From Blastocatellia bacterium (GTDB lineage: Bacteria; Acidobacteriota; Blastocatellia; UBA7656; JADIYM01), in the NCBI GenBank assembly GCA_021463145.1, contig JAJTWZ010000023.1:1-58304 (forward strand): a DNA stretch of 58,304 nucleotides, in the 5' to 3' direction. Positions within the stretch are counted from its first letter, which is position 1. Each line of letters starts with the position of its first letter. Below, piece by piece: positions 8,701 through 16,414 of this stretch. A program made the position numbers and the translations under genes. The notes beneath the pieces were generated by a model. It had not been told where the DNA came from. It worked only from the letters and a program-made list of their open reading frames with translations, and did not search any database.

Positions 8701-11121
8701 AAGCTCTCGATGCGTGGTGCGACGGCGATCACCCTCACGGCGATGGACGAGCGAAACTTTGACGATGACATTCGCTTCGGCGGCCTGCGTGGTGGAAAGG
8801 ATGGCAGGCAGCCCATGCCGATGCGCGCTCGCAGAGATGCCCGGCGCGAAATGGCGAAGGCCGGAGGACCCGTTCCGCCGGCGGCGATGGCAGCCGACGC
8901 GGCAGGCGCCATGCCGATGGAAGCCGTGGCAAGCGAGAACGAGTTGTCAGGCGGTGGTGGCGGCGGCGACGCGGGCGGTCCGCGCGTTCGCAGCTACTTC
9001 CCCGAAACGCTCTACGTGAATCCCGCGCTCATCACCGACGGCTCGGGCCGCGCGTCGATCAAGGTTCCGCTCGCGGACTCGATCACTACGTGGCGCGTGA
9101 CGTCGCTCGCCTCGACGGCGAAGGGCGCGCTCGGCTCGTCGACGGCGCCGGTGAAGGTGTTCCAGGACTTCTTCGTCGACCTCGACCTGCCCGTCGCGCT
9201 CACGGAAGGCGATGCGATCGCGGTGCCTGTGGCCGTCTACAACTACCTGCCCACGCCGCAGCGCGTCTCGCTCGAACTGCGCCAGGATCCCTGGTTCACG
9301 CTCGACAACGACGTGGCGAACAAGCAGGTCGACGTCGGCGCCGGTGAGGTCGGCGTGGCGTACTTCCGCTTCAAGGCCGTGAAGATCGGCGAGCAGCAGC
9401 TCCAGGTCACGGCGCGGCTCGACGGCAACGCGGGCTCGCCGGGCGACGCGGTTGCGCGCAACGTCGAGGTGAAGCCGAACGGCGAGGAAATGCACGTCGT
9501 CATCAACGAGCGGCTCGAGGGCGCGGCTGTCAAGGACGTCGTCCTGCCGCCGAACGCGCTTCCCGACGCGTCGAAGATCTTCGTGAAGTTCTATCCTGGC
9601 GCCCTTTCTCAGGTCGTCGAAGGCCTCGACTCGATTCTTCGGATGCCGGGCGGATGCTTCGAGCAGACGTCGTCGTCGACGTACCCGAACGTGCTCGTGA
9701 TGGACTACCTGAAGACGAGCAAGAAGCTGACGCCCGAAATTCAGGCGAAGGCCGAGGGTTTCATCTCGCTCGGCTACCAGCGCCTCGTCACGTTCGAGGT
9801 GCAGGGCGGCGGCTTCTCCTGGTTCGGCGAAGCCCCCGCGAACAAGATCCTCACGTCGTACGGACTGCAGGAGTTCTACGACATGTCGAAGGTCTCGGAG
9901 GTCGATCCGCGCCTCATCGAGCGCACGCAGCGTTGGCTCGCATCGCAGCAGAAGCCCGACGGAAGCTGGGCGCCCGACACGAACTTCATCAACGAGGGTG
10001 CGACGAACCGGTACAACACGGACGTCACTCGCATCACCGCCTACATCGGCTGGTCCCTCGCGACGACGGGCTACCAAGGACCTGAAGTCGACAAGGCGCG
10101 GCAGTACGTCGCCTCGCACATGACCGGCAAGGAAGACGCCTACACGCTCGCCGTGATGGCGAACTTCGCGGTCGACAGCGGCAAGGACAAGGCGTTCTCG
10201 GATCGGATGATCGAGACACTTGCGGCGAAGGCGACCGACGACGGCAAGCTGGCGTTCTGGAAACAGGAGACCGAGACGCCCTCCACCGCGCGCGAAGGAT
10301 CGGCGGATCTCGAGACGACGGCGCTCGCCGTCCAGGCGCTGCTCAAGTCGGGACAGAAGGGCGCGCTTGCGAAGAAGGGTCTCGACTACCTGACGTCGAA
10401 CAAGGACGCATACGGCAACTGGCAGACGACGCAGGCCACGATCCTCGCGCTCAAGGCGTTCATCCTCTCGTTCACGAAGGGCGCGAATACCGACACGGCG
10501 GGCACGATCGAAGTGACGGTCGACGGTCAGACGGTCGACCGGCTCGAGATCACGCGCGAGAACAACGACCTGCTCCACCTCGTCGACCTGAAGGCGTACA
10601 CGCACGGCGGAACGCACAAGGTCGGCCTTAACTTCAACGGCAAGGGCAGCATGCAGTACCAGATCATCGGGCGGTACTACGTGCCCTGGCAGCGCGTCGC
10701 CGGCGCGAGAGAAGCCCTCTCGATCGAGCTCGCCTACGACCGCACGACGCTCGCGCAGGACGAGATCGCGACGGCGACGGCGAAGATCCGCAACAACACG
10801 CCGGCAACGGCGAAGCTCGTGATGGTGGACCTCGGCATTCCGCCGGGATTCGAGCCAGACGGAGCGGCGTTCGCGCAGATGGTCGACGAAACGCGCGGCC
10901 GGAACGGCGGAAAGCTGCAGAGGTACACGATCACCGCGAAGCAGATCATCCTGTACTTCGACGCGCTGACGCCGAACCAGACGGTCGAGATCAAGTACCC
11001 GCTGAAGGCGAAGTTCCCGCTGCGGGCGAAGACGTTCGCGTCGAGGGTCTACGAGTACTACAACCCAACGGTCGAAGACGTCGTGGTCCCGGCGGAGCTG
11101 ACGGTCTCGGCAAAGAAATAG
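5755..11121 (+). CDS. alpha-2-macroglobulin family protein with intact thioester
   Basis: A 1788-residue secreted protein, likely a broad-spectrum protease trap. Residues 1-38 form a signal peptide ending VYA; there is no lipobox, unlike many bacterial A2Ms. Macroglobulin (MG) domains follow, with LLTTDKPLYQPSQ near 236 and LRTDRAVYKVGERV near 549. A carboxypeptidase-regulatory-like beta-sandwich is inserted at about 895-985. A low-complexity stretch at about 1020-1076, rich in Arg, Ala, Met and Gly, is the probable bait region. The thioester motif GGCFEQ has Cys1301, Glu1303 and Gln1304, inside an alpha-helical thioester domain (about 1290-1560), and a receptor-type C-terminal domain closes the protein. 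The start ATG has GGAGG upstream. No PBP1c gene is adjacent; the next gene is a secreted M1 aminopeptidase. Confidence 0.95.
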   Translation: MRSRRRSIRPRMTFAFALLAATAFPLLFMFTPATDVYAADDLAATWKDGTLTVTVPSKDAPGGAPSVAVLDPTDKPLAPATRATRDSRGWRVALPVGKQVAIEDLAWARVKLDLGNGQTKIVSVSEILRVPVVRLFGQNSYAAGSNASIRLIAVDSHNGEPLPNSEFRVDLVDGAKSTRLFVGRSNSQGTAQADFLMPKGGYGAKQLKVTALTPLGPVALEQAIQVVRRDRVLLTTDKPLYQPSQTMHIRALALDGPTKNAIANTACTLEVEDAKGNKVFKKKGTTDAFGIASTTFELADEVNFGAWHVRAIVGDGGGATTVDKTVTVDRYVLPKFKVEIDLGDAAARKQSTYYAPGENVEGTVTAKYLFGKPVAGATLTLTMTTFDVETNEIARVTGKTDANGKFTFSSRLPDFLAGRSTEQGSAPVSIAVEVKDTADHIESKSRDILVSNTPILMMAVPEGGVLMPRLENRVYLLTSYPDGTPAETTISGNIVPASLKTDASGVAVVTISAGVDPVTLNLQATDLHGKTAKAAVRLEAKAQADSLILRTDRAVYKVGERVSLETMSTKQRGAVYIDVVRDGQTLITRAIDIQNGRGDMTLDLSPEMYGVCEIRAYQITADADPISDRRLIYVDPADDLRVSVKAERDSYKPAEEARIDFEITDPAGRGVSAAVGIEIVDEAVFALADRQPGFAKVFLYLQKELLTPRYEVHQFSMERVIDPPLLVPGERPEPRPMARDDRDKQARVLFAAANAATDRDVRIEAGREQLQAKRDEFLSIYANRVFEQAQKAAPELSAYYAKRPASAEGFARDVNLFRQMSTAAAQVTTDPWGNPMVGVGSLQGQQVGYLTLRSLGPDGRDATGDEIDIQFYAQPAAATTVARTAPFKGVASVETGVVPGGRAAIEGTITNEEGTALGSIRVSARRTTNGRTLNVYTDARGRFAIADLAPGKYDVVIEGAPYLSTVYKSFTLEAGARGRLEAKLSMRGATAITLTAMDERNFDDDIRFGGLRGGKDGRQPMPMRARRDARREMAKAGGPVPPAAMAADAAGAMPMEAVASENELSGGGGGGDAGGPRVRSYFPETLYVNPALITDGSGRASIKVPLADSITTWRVTSLASTAKGALGSSTAPVKVFQDFFVDLDLPVALTEGDAIAVPVAVYNYLPTPQRVSLELRQDPWFTLDNDVANKQVDVGAGEVGVAYFRFKAVKIGEQQLQVTARLDGNAGSPGDAVARNVEVKPNGEEMHVVINERLEGAAVKDVVLPPNALPDASKIFVKFYPGALSQVVEGLDSILRMPGGCFEQTSSSTYPNVLVMDYLKTSKKLTPEIQAKAEGFISLGYQRLVTFEVQGGGFSWFGEAPANKILTSYGLQEFYDMSKVSEVDPRLIERTQRWLASQQKPDGSWAPDTNFINEGATNRYNTDVTRITAYIGWSLATTGYQGPEVDKARQYVASHMTGKEDAYTLAVMANFAVDSGKDKAFSDRMIETLAAKATDDGKLAFWKQETETPSTAREGSADLETTALAVQALLKSGQKGALAKKGLDYLTSNKDAYGNWQTTQATILALKAFILSFTKGANTDTAGTIEVTVDGQTVDRLEITRENNDLLHLVDLKAYTHGGTHKVGLNFNGKGSMQYQIIGRYYVPWQRVAGAREALSIELAYDRTTLAQDEIATATAKIRNNTPATAKLVMVDLGIPPGFEPDGAAFAQMVDETRGRNGGKLQRYTITAKQIILYFDALTPNQTVEIKYPLKAKFPLRAKTFASRVYEYYNPTVEDVVVPAELTVSAKK

Positions 11122-11133
11122 AGAGGAAGAACA

Positions 11134-11268
11134 GACAGGATTACAGGATTTTCAGGATTGACAGGATTTTCATCGGGCAGCCGGCGAGGGTGTGGTCTCA
11201 CCATAGTAGGCTCGTCGACTCAGCCCTGTGAGAATCCTGTCAATCCTGAAAATCCTGTAATCCTGTCC
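11134..11268. repeat. family B inverted repeat built of CAGGATT units
   Basis: Two perfectly complementary arms of about 35 bp (11134-11168 and 11233-11267) each contain four CAGGATT units at 9-11 bp spacing, separated by about 64 bp of unique sequence. The same arms recur at 40940-41031 and a half copy lies near 37315-37356. It sits between two genes on the same strand and could form a strong hairpin in RNA. Confidence 0.85.
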
Positions 11269-11298
11269 ACTCTTTTTTGCATGGTAGAGTTCTCCGCC

Positions 11299-13170
11299 AT
11301 GAAATCGATACTTGCGACTCTCGTATTCGCCCTCATCCCCGTCAGCGCCCAGGCGTCAATGAATCCGAACACTCCGCCACGCGACACCCACACGTTCTCG
11401 AATCCGCAGTCGATCACAGTGACCCACGTCGACCTCGATCTCGCCGTGAATTTCGAAAAGAAGTCGCTCGAAGGCACGGCAACGCTCGACGTTCGGCGGG
11501 TGGTTCCCGGCTCCGGCCCGCTGATCCTCGACACCCGTGCGCTCCAGATCGGACGCGTGGAGGCGAGTGAAAACGGCCGCGCTTGGGCCGACGCGAAGTT
11601 CAAGCTCGGAAACGTCGACCAGATTCTCGGCGCGTCGCTGACGATCGACGTGCCAGCGAAGGTGAAGAAGGTTCGGATTACGTACGCGTCGAGTCCTTCG
11701 GCGTCCGGCCTTCAGTGGCTCGAGCCCTCAATGACGGCCGGCAAGAAGTCGCCGTTCCTCTTCACGCAGTCGCAGGCCATTCACGCGCGGAGCTGGATTC
11801 CGCTGCAGGACTCGCCGAAGGTGCGCGTCACGTACACGGCGCGAATAAAGACGCCGGCCGACCTTTTCGCCGTGATGAGCGCCGAGAACGACGCGAACCT
11901 CGAGGGACCTCGCGACGGCGACTACACGTTCCGCATGCGCCAGGCGATTCCGTCCTACCTCATCGCGCTCGCCGTCGGCGACATCGCGTTCAAGCCGATG
12001 AGCAGGCGGACGGGAGTCTTCGCCGAGCCGAGCGTCGTCGACGCGGCGGCGGCCGAGTTCAACGACACGGAACGCATGATGGTCGCGGCCGAGAAGCTTT
12101 ACGGACCGTACCGCTGGGGCCGCTACGACATTCTCGTGCTGCCGCCGAGCTTCCCGTTCGGCGGGATGGAGAATCCACGCGTGACGTTCGCGACGCCGAC
12201 GATCCTCGCCGGCGACAAGAGCCTCGTCGCGCTCGTCGCGCACGAGCTCGCGCATTCGTGGTCGGGAAACCTCGTGACGAACGCGACGTGGAACGACGCG
12301 TGGCTCAACGAAGGCTTCACGGTGTACGTCGAAGGCCGGATCGTCGAAGCGGTCTTCGGCGTGAATCAGGCGAAGATGGAAGCCGTGCTTGGCCGACAGG
12401 TGCTTCAGGAGAACATCGACAACCTCGAGGAGCGGGACGAAACCCTGTACGGACAGTTCGACGGACGTGATCCCGATGACTCGTTCACCCAGATTCCGTA
12501 CGAGAAGGGCGCGCTGTTCCTCCGGCATCTCGAGCAGGCGTTCGGGCGCGCGCGCTTCGACAAGTTCCTGCGGGGGTATTTCGACCACTTCGGATTCGGG
12601 AGCATCACGACGTCCGAGTTCGAGGCGTACCTGAAGACGAACCTGCTCGACAAGGATCCGGCAGCGGCCGCCACGGTGCCGGTCCAGGAGTGGATCTACA
12701 AACCGGGCGTGCCGGCGTCCGCGCCGAAGCCGCAGTCGGACGCTTTTGCGAAGGTCGAAGCGGCGGCCAGGCCGTGGCTCGACGGCGCGGCTCCGGCGTC
12801 GTCGATCGATGCGAAGGCGTGGTCGACGCAGGAGTGGCAGCACTTCCTCAAGAACCTGCCGCAGAACCTCGGGACGGCGAAGATGGCGGAGCTCGACGCG
12901 GCCTTCGGCTTCACGAAGGCCGGCAATTCCGAGATCGCGTTCGAGTGGCTACGGCTGTCGATCCGGAACGAATACACGCCGGCCTACGAGCGGCTCGAGC
13001 AGTACATGGTGCAGATCGGCCGCCGGAAGCTCATCCGTCCGCTCTACGAAGACCTCGTGAAAACGGAGGCCGGCAAGAAGCTTGCGCTCGAGATCTACAC
13101 GAAGGCGCGGCCGGGGTACCACCCGCTCGCGGTCGGCACGGTCGACGCGATCGTGGGCTGGGGCAAATGA
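11299..13170 (+). CDS. secreted M1 family aminopeptidase (LTA4 hydrolase-like)
   Basis: 623-residue zinc aminopeptidase. Residues 1-19 are a signal peptide (MKSILATLVFALIPVSAQA), so it acts in the periplasm or outside. The M1 exopeptidase motif GGMEN is at 288-292; the zinc site is HELAH at 315-319 with the third ligand Glu338 in NEGF, the exact HExxH-x18-E spacing. The last 130 residues match the helical C-terminal domain of leukotriene A4 hydrolase/aminopeptidase B. I chose ATG 11299, which starts the signal peptide; an ATG at 11281 would add six residues. It follows the macroglobulin gene by 178 bp holding the family B inverted repeat, so a shared transcript is uncertain. Confidence 0.95.
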   Translation: MKSILATLVFALIPVSAQASMNPNTPPRDTHTFSNPQSITVTHVDLDLAVNFEKKSLEGTATLDVRRVVPGSGPLILDTRALQIGRVEASENGRAWADAKFKLGNVDQILGASLTIDVPAKVKKVRITYASSPSASGLQWLEPSMTAGKKSPFLFTQSQAIHARSWIPLQDSPKVRVTYTARIKTPADLFAVMSAENDANLEGPRDGDYTFRMRQAIPSYLIALAVGDIAFKPMSRRTGVFAEPSVVDAAAAEFNDTERMMVAAEKLYGPYRWGRYDILVLPPSFPFGGMENPRVTFATPTILAGDKSLVALVAHELAHSWSGNLVTNATWNDAWLNEGFTVYVEGRIVEAVFGVNQAKMEAVLGRQVLQENIDNLEERDETLYGQFDGRDPDDSFTQIPYEKGALFLRHLEQAFGRARFDKFLRGYFDHFGFGSITTSEFEAYLKTNLLDKDPAAAATVPVQEWIYKPGVPASAPKPQSDAFAKVEAAARPWLDGAAPASSIDAKAWSTQEWQHFLKNLPQNLGTAKMAELDAAFGFTKAGNSEIAFEWLRLSIRNEYTPAYERLEQYMVQIGRRKLIRPLYEDLVKTEAGKKLALEIYTKARPGYHPLAVGTVDAIVGWGK

Positions 13171-13197
13171 CCGGTGTCGAGCTGTCCGTAGGAACGA

Positions 13198-13225
13198 TCA
13201 GTACCGCGAGCGTCAGCGAGCGGGT
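13198..13225 (+). repeat. family D repeat (TACCGCGAGCG core)
   Basis: TCAGTACCGCGAGCG followed by nCAGCGAGCGGGT. The same unit occurs several times, in both orientations, between 50971 and 51245. It lies 28 bp after the aminopeptidase stop. Confidence 0.65.
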
Positions 13226-13305
13226 GCGGTTCAATCTCTTTCAATGATCCACACCCCATCGCTACGACTCCTGACACGGATCGCGACCCCGGAGTCCACA
13301 GACGG

Positions 13306-13857
13306 CTACGGCCGGAACTCGGACAGCAGGAAGTCCGTCCCTGCACTGTGGCAGTCGGCGCACAGCCCTATGCCGCGACCGTAGAAGTCGGCCTGCGTTC
13401 CGTTGAACGACTCCATGAACAGCCAGCCCTGCCCGCTGGCGCCGGCCTTCTTCTTCACCTTCACCATGACGGCATAGCCTCGCACAGTGTCGGTCGATCC
13501 GAAGTACAGCTCTTTCACCATTGCCGCGCCCTTCCGGAACGACGTCCGGCCGGCGCGCAGGTCTTCGGCAAGAATCGTGTTGAAGAACGTCCGGACGTTC
13601 CCGCCGTGCGGCCCGCTCGACGGATGCACGGCGGGCTCGGCAACGTACCCTTCGAGATAGCGCTTCTCCTGAAGCCACGCGAGCATCGCCTTGCGCTTCG
13701 TAGGCGGAATGTTCGCGTCGCCGCCGAACAACAGCGCGTCGCTCGCGACACAGCCTTCGTCCGAACCGGCCCGCACCGTGGCTTCCGGCGCGACCGGCGC
13801 CATCCAGGCTGCAAGGCCCAGCACGAACGCCGCAACGGCTCCCAATCGTCTTCGCAT
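13306..13857 (-). CDS. cytochrome P460-like monoheme protein
   Basis: 183 residues with an N-terminal signal peptide (about 1-30). The C-terminal GIGLCADCHSAG carries a c-type heme motif CxxCH (Cys166, Cys169, His170), placed near the end as in cytochrome P460-family proteins. The preceding beta-rich region with VRTFFNT and GYAVMVKV fits the P460 fold. Periplasmic redox protein; true P460 enzymes oxidise hydroxylamine, but the crosslinked lysine needed for that cannot be verified here, and many members have other or unknown roles. ATG 13857 is preceded by GGGAG at a suitable distance. It stands alone, convergent with the aminopeptidase gene. Confidence 0.82.
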   Translation of the reverse strand: MRRRLGAVAAFVLGLAAWMAPVAPEATVRAGSDEGCVASDALLFGGDANIPPTKRKAMLAWLQEKRYLEGYVAEPAVHPSSGPHGGNVRTFFNTILAEDLRAGRTSFRKGAAMVKELYFGSTDTVRGYAVMVKVKKKAGASGQGWLFMESFNGTQADFYGRGIGLCADCHSAGTDFLLSEFRP

Positions 13858-13941
13858 GTCCTGGTCTCCCCCTGACCTCGTCGACTTGCTGCCTTCGAGA
13901 ATGCACCGACCTGGGCAATCTATTCCACCACCAATGGACGA

Positions 13942-14039
13942 TCATAGCCGGGAGCTGTAACGCGACAGGGTTGAGGTCCAGTCCAACCCACGTAGAGTGA
14001 ACCGGATCTCCACCCGGCAGCTACCGCTCCCGGCTCTGA
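13942..14039. repeat. family C hairpin repeat overlapping the end of the UDG gene
   Basis: A 98 bp imperfect inverted repeat. The left arm 13942-13959 (TCATAGCCGGGAGCTGTA) pairs with the right arm 14022-14039 (TACCGCTCCCGGCTCTGA). The right arm is shared exactly with the element at 16306-16398. It supplies the last codons (QSRER-stop) of the uracil-DNA glycosylase gene. Confidence 0.8.
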
Positions 14040-14770
14040 ACAAGGTGCGACGCTCTCGAGAATACCGCGTCGAGCATTGGTTCGGTGAGCCGTCCGGTGA
14101 ACGTGTTCTGCTGGCTCGGATGGTAGCTGCCGAGCAGCGTCAACCCTGCGGCAACATGGACTTCGACGCCGTGTGCGAACGGCGTCCGTAGCCGCTCGTC
14201 GATTCGCCCGGCGGCGACGAGCGCGCGACCTGTGGCATCCCAGGCGATCTTTCCCAGTGCGACGACGGCGAGAAGATCCGTGAGCGCCTGCAACTCCTCG
14301 ACGAGATACGGCTGGCAAGCGGCGAGCTCTGCGGGCAGAACCTTGTTCGCCGGCGGAGCGCAGTGGCACGCCGCCGTGATCCAGCAGTTCCGAAGGCGCA
14401 GTCCGTCGCCGCGATTGTCCGACGCCGACTGATTCGCGAACCCGGCACGATGCAATGCGCGGTAGAGCCATTCGCCACTTCGGTCGCCGGTGAACATCCG
14501 GCCCGTCCGGTTCGCACCGTGCGCCGCCGGTGCGAGCCCGACGACGAGCAGCCGGGCGGCCGGATCGCCGAAGCTCGGCACCGGCCGGCCCCAGTACGTT
14601 TCGTCCGCGAACCGCTTCACCTTCTCGGCCGCAACGGCTTCGCGCCACGCGACGAGGCGAGGGCACGCGCGGCAGCCAACGACTCGCGCCGCGAGCGCAT
14701 CGAGAGTACGCTTGGCCGCCCGCTCAGCCACGCGGCGGCACACTCCTCGATTCTGGGAACACTCCACCAA
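14021..14770 (-). CDS. family 5 uracil-DNA glycosylase (UdgB-type)
   Basis: Removes uracil (and in this family some other deaminated bases) from DNA to start base excision repair. The frame encodes up to 249 residues. Four cysteines, Cys33, Cys36, Cys137 and Cys152 in the longest form, fit the 4Fe-4S cluster. The active-site loop GLAPAAHGANRTGRMFTGD and the C-terminal GSYHPSQQNTFTGRLT mark family 5 rather than family 4. The start is uncertain: the longest form begins at a TTG (14770), with GTG codons downstream in frame that would keep the first Cys pair. That TTG overlaps the divergent ATG of the next gene. The last five residues are encoded by a family C repeat arm. Confidence 0.93.
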   Translation of the reverse strand: MVECSQNRGVCRRVAERAAKRTLDALAARVVGCRACPRLVAWREAVAAEKVKRFADETYWGRPVPSFGDPAARLLVVGLAPAAHGANRTGRMFTGDRSGEWLYRALHRAGFANQSASDNRGDGLRLRNCWITAACHCAPPANKVLPAELAACQPYLVEELQALTDLLAVVALGKIAWDATGRALVAAGRIDERLRTPFAHGVEVHVAAGLTLLGSYHPSQQNTFTGRLTEPMLDAVFSRASHLVQSRER

Positions 14771-15240
14771 TGATTGCTACACGCCGCTGGTTCGCTTCGC
14801 TCCTCATGTTGCTCGTCGTCGCCCCGATGGCGAGCGCCGATTCTACCCCGAAGACGACCGTCACGAGTCCGGCCATGAAACGGCTGCTGCTTGGCCGCCA
14901 CCACCTCTCGCTGCAATGGGTGAGCTGGGACCGGTTCGGCCGTGTCGTCGTCACCGAGAAGGCCGGAACGCTCTTCATCAAAGGCGAGCAGAAGTCGCCG
15001 GACGGCGCCGACTTCGTCCGCGTCGACGGCATCGTCACGCGCGTCGACGCGAAGGAGTTCGGCTTCCGCGGCACGATCGTGACGCAGGTCTCGCACATCA
15101 ACGGTGGGAAGCCGTGCGTGCGTGAGGGCGATTTCACGTTCGCCATCAAGGCGAATCGTCAGTACTGGCGCCTCCAGCAGATGGACAATCCCTGCGAGGC
15201 GGTGACGGACTACGTGGACGTGTACTTCCGGAGAGGGTAA
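14770..15240 (+). CDS. secreted protein of unknown function
   Basis: 156 residues. Residues 1-24 form a signal peptide ending ASA. The mature part is predicted beta-rich with alternating polar and hydrophobic residues and carries two cysteines (in KPCVREG and NPCEAV) that could form one disulfide; it contains several basic residues. I do not recognise a family. It diverges from the UDG gene with the start codons touching, so regulatory signals of each must lie inside the other's 5' coding region. It ends 18 bp before the end of the convergent 15741-15259 gene. Confidence 0.75.
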   Translation: MIATRRWFASLLMLLVVAPMASADSTPKTTVTSPAMKRLLLGRHHLSLQWVSWDRFGRVVVTEKAGTLFIKGEQKSPDGADFVRVDGIVTRVDAKEFGFRGTIVTQVSHINGGKPCVREGDFTFAIKANRQYWRLQQMDNPCEAVTDYVDVYFRRG

Positions 15241-15258
15241 GCGGACGGGACGACGGCG

Positions 15259-15741
15259 TCAGCCGGCCTGCTGGGGCTGGGGGATTGCCGGGAGTTCGGC
15301 GAGGTCGGGAAGGACGAATCCGTGTCGCGCTTCGTCCGACGCGAGGAGCCCGGCGCTGTAGTAGCGCTTCGCGACGTTCTTGTCGGCGAGACGGCCGATG
15401 GCGGCGTTTGCGCGCTCGTAGTACGGCAACGCCGGGTCGAGCTCGACCGCGACGGCCGCGACCATGCGCATCCAGAACCGCGTGAGCGTCTCGTGGTATC
15501 CGCGTCCCGGCGACGGCACGATGTGGTGCACGTCGGCGAAGTGCAGAAGGGCGCGCCGCATCCGCTCGGTTCCGGCTTCTTCGCCGTCCTCAAGCGCATA
15601 GACGAGGGCGACGGCGATGTGTCCGGCGTGATCCCACGCTTCGCGCGAGATCGCGCACGATTCGAAGGCGCGAACGAGCGCGCGCAACTCGTCGTCGCAC
15701 GCGAAGCCGCGCGTCACGATGGGCGTCGTGTCGTCGGGCAT
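15259..15741 (-). CDS. conserved helical protein with histidine motifs, partner of Lrp-type gene
   Basis: 160 residues, predicted mostly helical and cytoplasmic. Conserved-looking features are WDHAGHIAVALVYAL near 36-50, ADVHHIVPSPGRGYHETLT near 69-87 and FWMRMV. Several His residues (His38, His41, His71, His72, His81) could bind a metal, but this is inference. I recall similar unnamed proteins of 150-170 residues; I can give no function. Its ATG lies 3 bp after the stop of the Lrp/AsnC gene, and its GGAGG Shine-Dalgarno sits within the last Lrp codons, so the pair is translationally linked and the regulator may control this protein's activity or pathway. Confidence 0.75.
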   Translation of the reverse strand: MPDDTTPIVTRGFACDDELRALVRAFESCAISREAWDHAGHIAVALVYALEDGEEAGTERMRRALLHFADVHHIVPSPGRGYHETLTRFWMRMVAAVAVELDPALPYYERANAAIGRLADKNVAKRYYSAGLLASDEARHGFVLPDLAELPAIPQPQQAG

Positions 15742-15744
15742 GCT

Positions 15745-16227
15745 TCAGTCCTCCACTTCGTGAATGGCCGGCAGCGGGAGCGCCGGCGTTTCCTTGACCG
15801 CGGACAGGGCGATCGTCGTGCGCGTGCGGACTACGCCCGCAAGTCCCTTGATGTGTTCGCCGACGATGCGCTCGAGATCGAGCAGCGCGGCGCACCGCAC
15901 CTTCAGCATGTAGTCGAAGTCGCCGGCGATGTGATGGCACTCCTGAACCTCGGGGAGCTCACGGACGAGTTCGGCGAACGGTGCCCGATGCTCCGGACGC
16001 TCGAGCGCGACCGCGACGAAGGCCGTGACGCCGCACCCGAGCAGGTTCGGATCGCCGAGGGCGGCGTATCCGCGAATCACGCCACGATGCTCGAGACCTC
16101 GGACACGCTCGGCGACCGCCGGCGCCGAAAGGCCGACGTGGGCCGCCAGATCCGCAAACGAGATACGCCCGTTCAACATGAGCGCTTCAATGAGTTTGGA
16201 ATCAATGGCGTCTTTGAGCATTTCCAT
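15745..16227 (-). CDS. Lrp/AsnC family transcriptional regulator
   Basis: 160 residues. An N-terminal winged helix-turn-helix (DAIDSKLIEAL, then SFADLAAHVGLSAPAVAERV, then LEHRGVIRGY) is followed by the RAM/AsnC ligand-binding domain with PEVQECHHIAGDFDYMLKV. Such proteins usually sense an amino acid and act as octamers. I chose ATG 16227 (MEMLKDAIDSK) because AAGGA lies just upstream; the frame is open 16 codons further. A perfect TTGACA lies at 16275-16270. The gene forms an operon with the downstream 15741-15259 gene. Being next to that gene and convergent to a secreted protein gives no clue to its effector. Confidence 0.93.
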   Translation of the reverse strand: MEMLKDAIDSKLIEALMLNGRISFADLAAHVGLSAPAVAERVRGLEHRGVIRGYAALGDPNLLGCGVTAFVAVALERPEHRAPFAELVRELPEVQECHHIAGDFDYMLKVRCAALLDLERIVGEHIKGLAGVVRTRTTIALSAVKETPALPLPAIHEVED

Positions 16228-16246
16228 GTTTTTCCTTGTAAAATGC

Positions 16247-16275
16247 AGCATGGACAATGTTTTCAAAGCTGTCAA
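16247..16275 (-). promoter_or_regulatory. probable sigma-70 promoter of the Lrp/AsnC gene
   Basis: Reading leftward, TTGACA (16275-16270), a 17 bp spacer and CATGCT (16252-16247). The -35 is perfect, the -10 weak. The expected start near 16240 leaves a 13-nt leader with the AAGGA ribosome site. Confidence 0.45.
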
Positions 16276-16305
16276 GTCATGGCATCAGTTGAAACGAAAG
16301 AGTTT

Positions 16306-16398
16306 TCAGAGCCGGGAGCGGTAGTGGGCGGGTGGACTTGTGTTTCACTCACTGAACGAAGTGAGAGTCCACCCGGCCGTTACCGCTCCCGGCTCTGA
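16306..16398. repeat. family C hairpin repeat
   Basis: Perfect 18 bp terminal arms TCAGAGCCGGGAGCGGTA (16306-16323) and its complement (16381-16398), with a second complementary layer inside (GGGTGGACT / AGTCCACCC) and a small central stem (CACTC / GAGTG). The 93 bp element lies between the Lrp gene and ttcA and could fold almost completely. Related copies are at 13942-14039 and 35646-35677. Confidence 0.88.
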
Positions 16399-16414
16399 TC
16401 GATCTGCGGCCGAC

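Noticed and set aside
8947-10617. 556-codon antisense frame opposite the macroglobulin
   Set aside because: Same reason; low complexity with Arg/Leu/Val bias.
11134-11268. CRISPR-like array from repeated CAGGATT units
   Set aside because: Units are 9-11 bp apart with no 25-40 bp spacers and no cas genes; arms are inverted, not direct, repeats.
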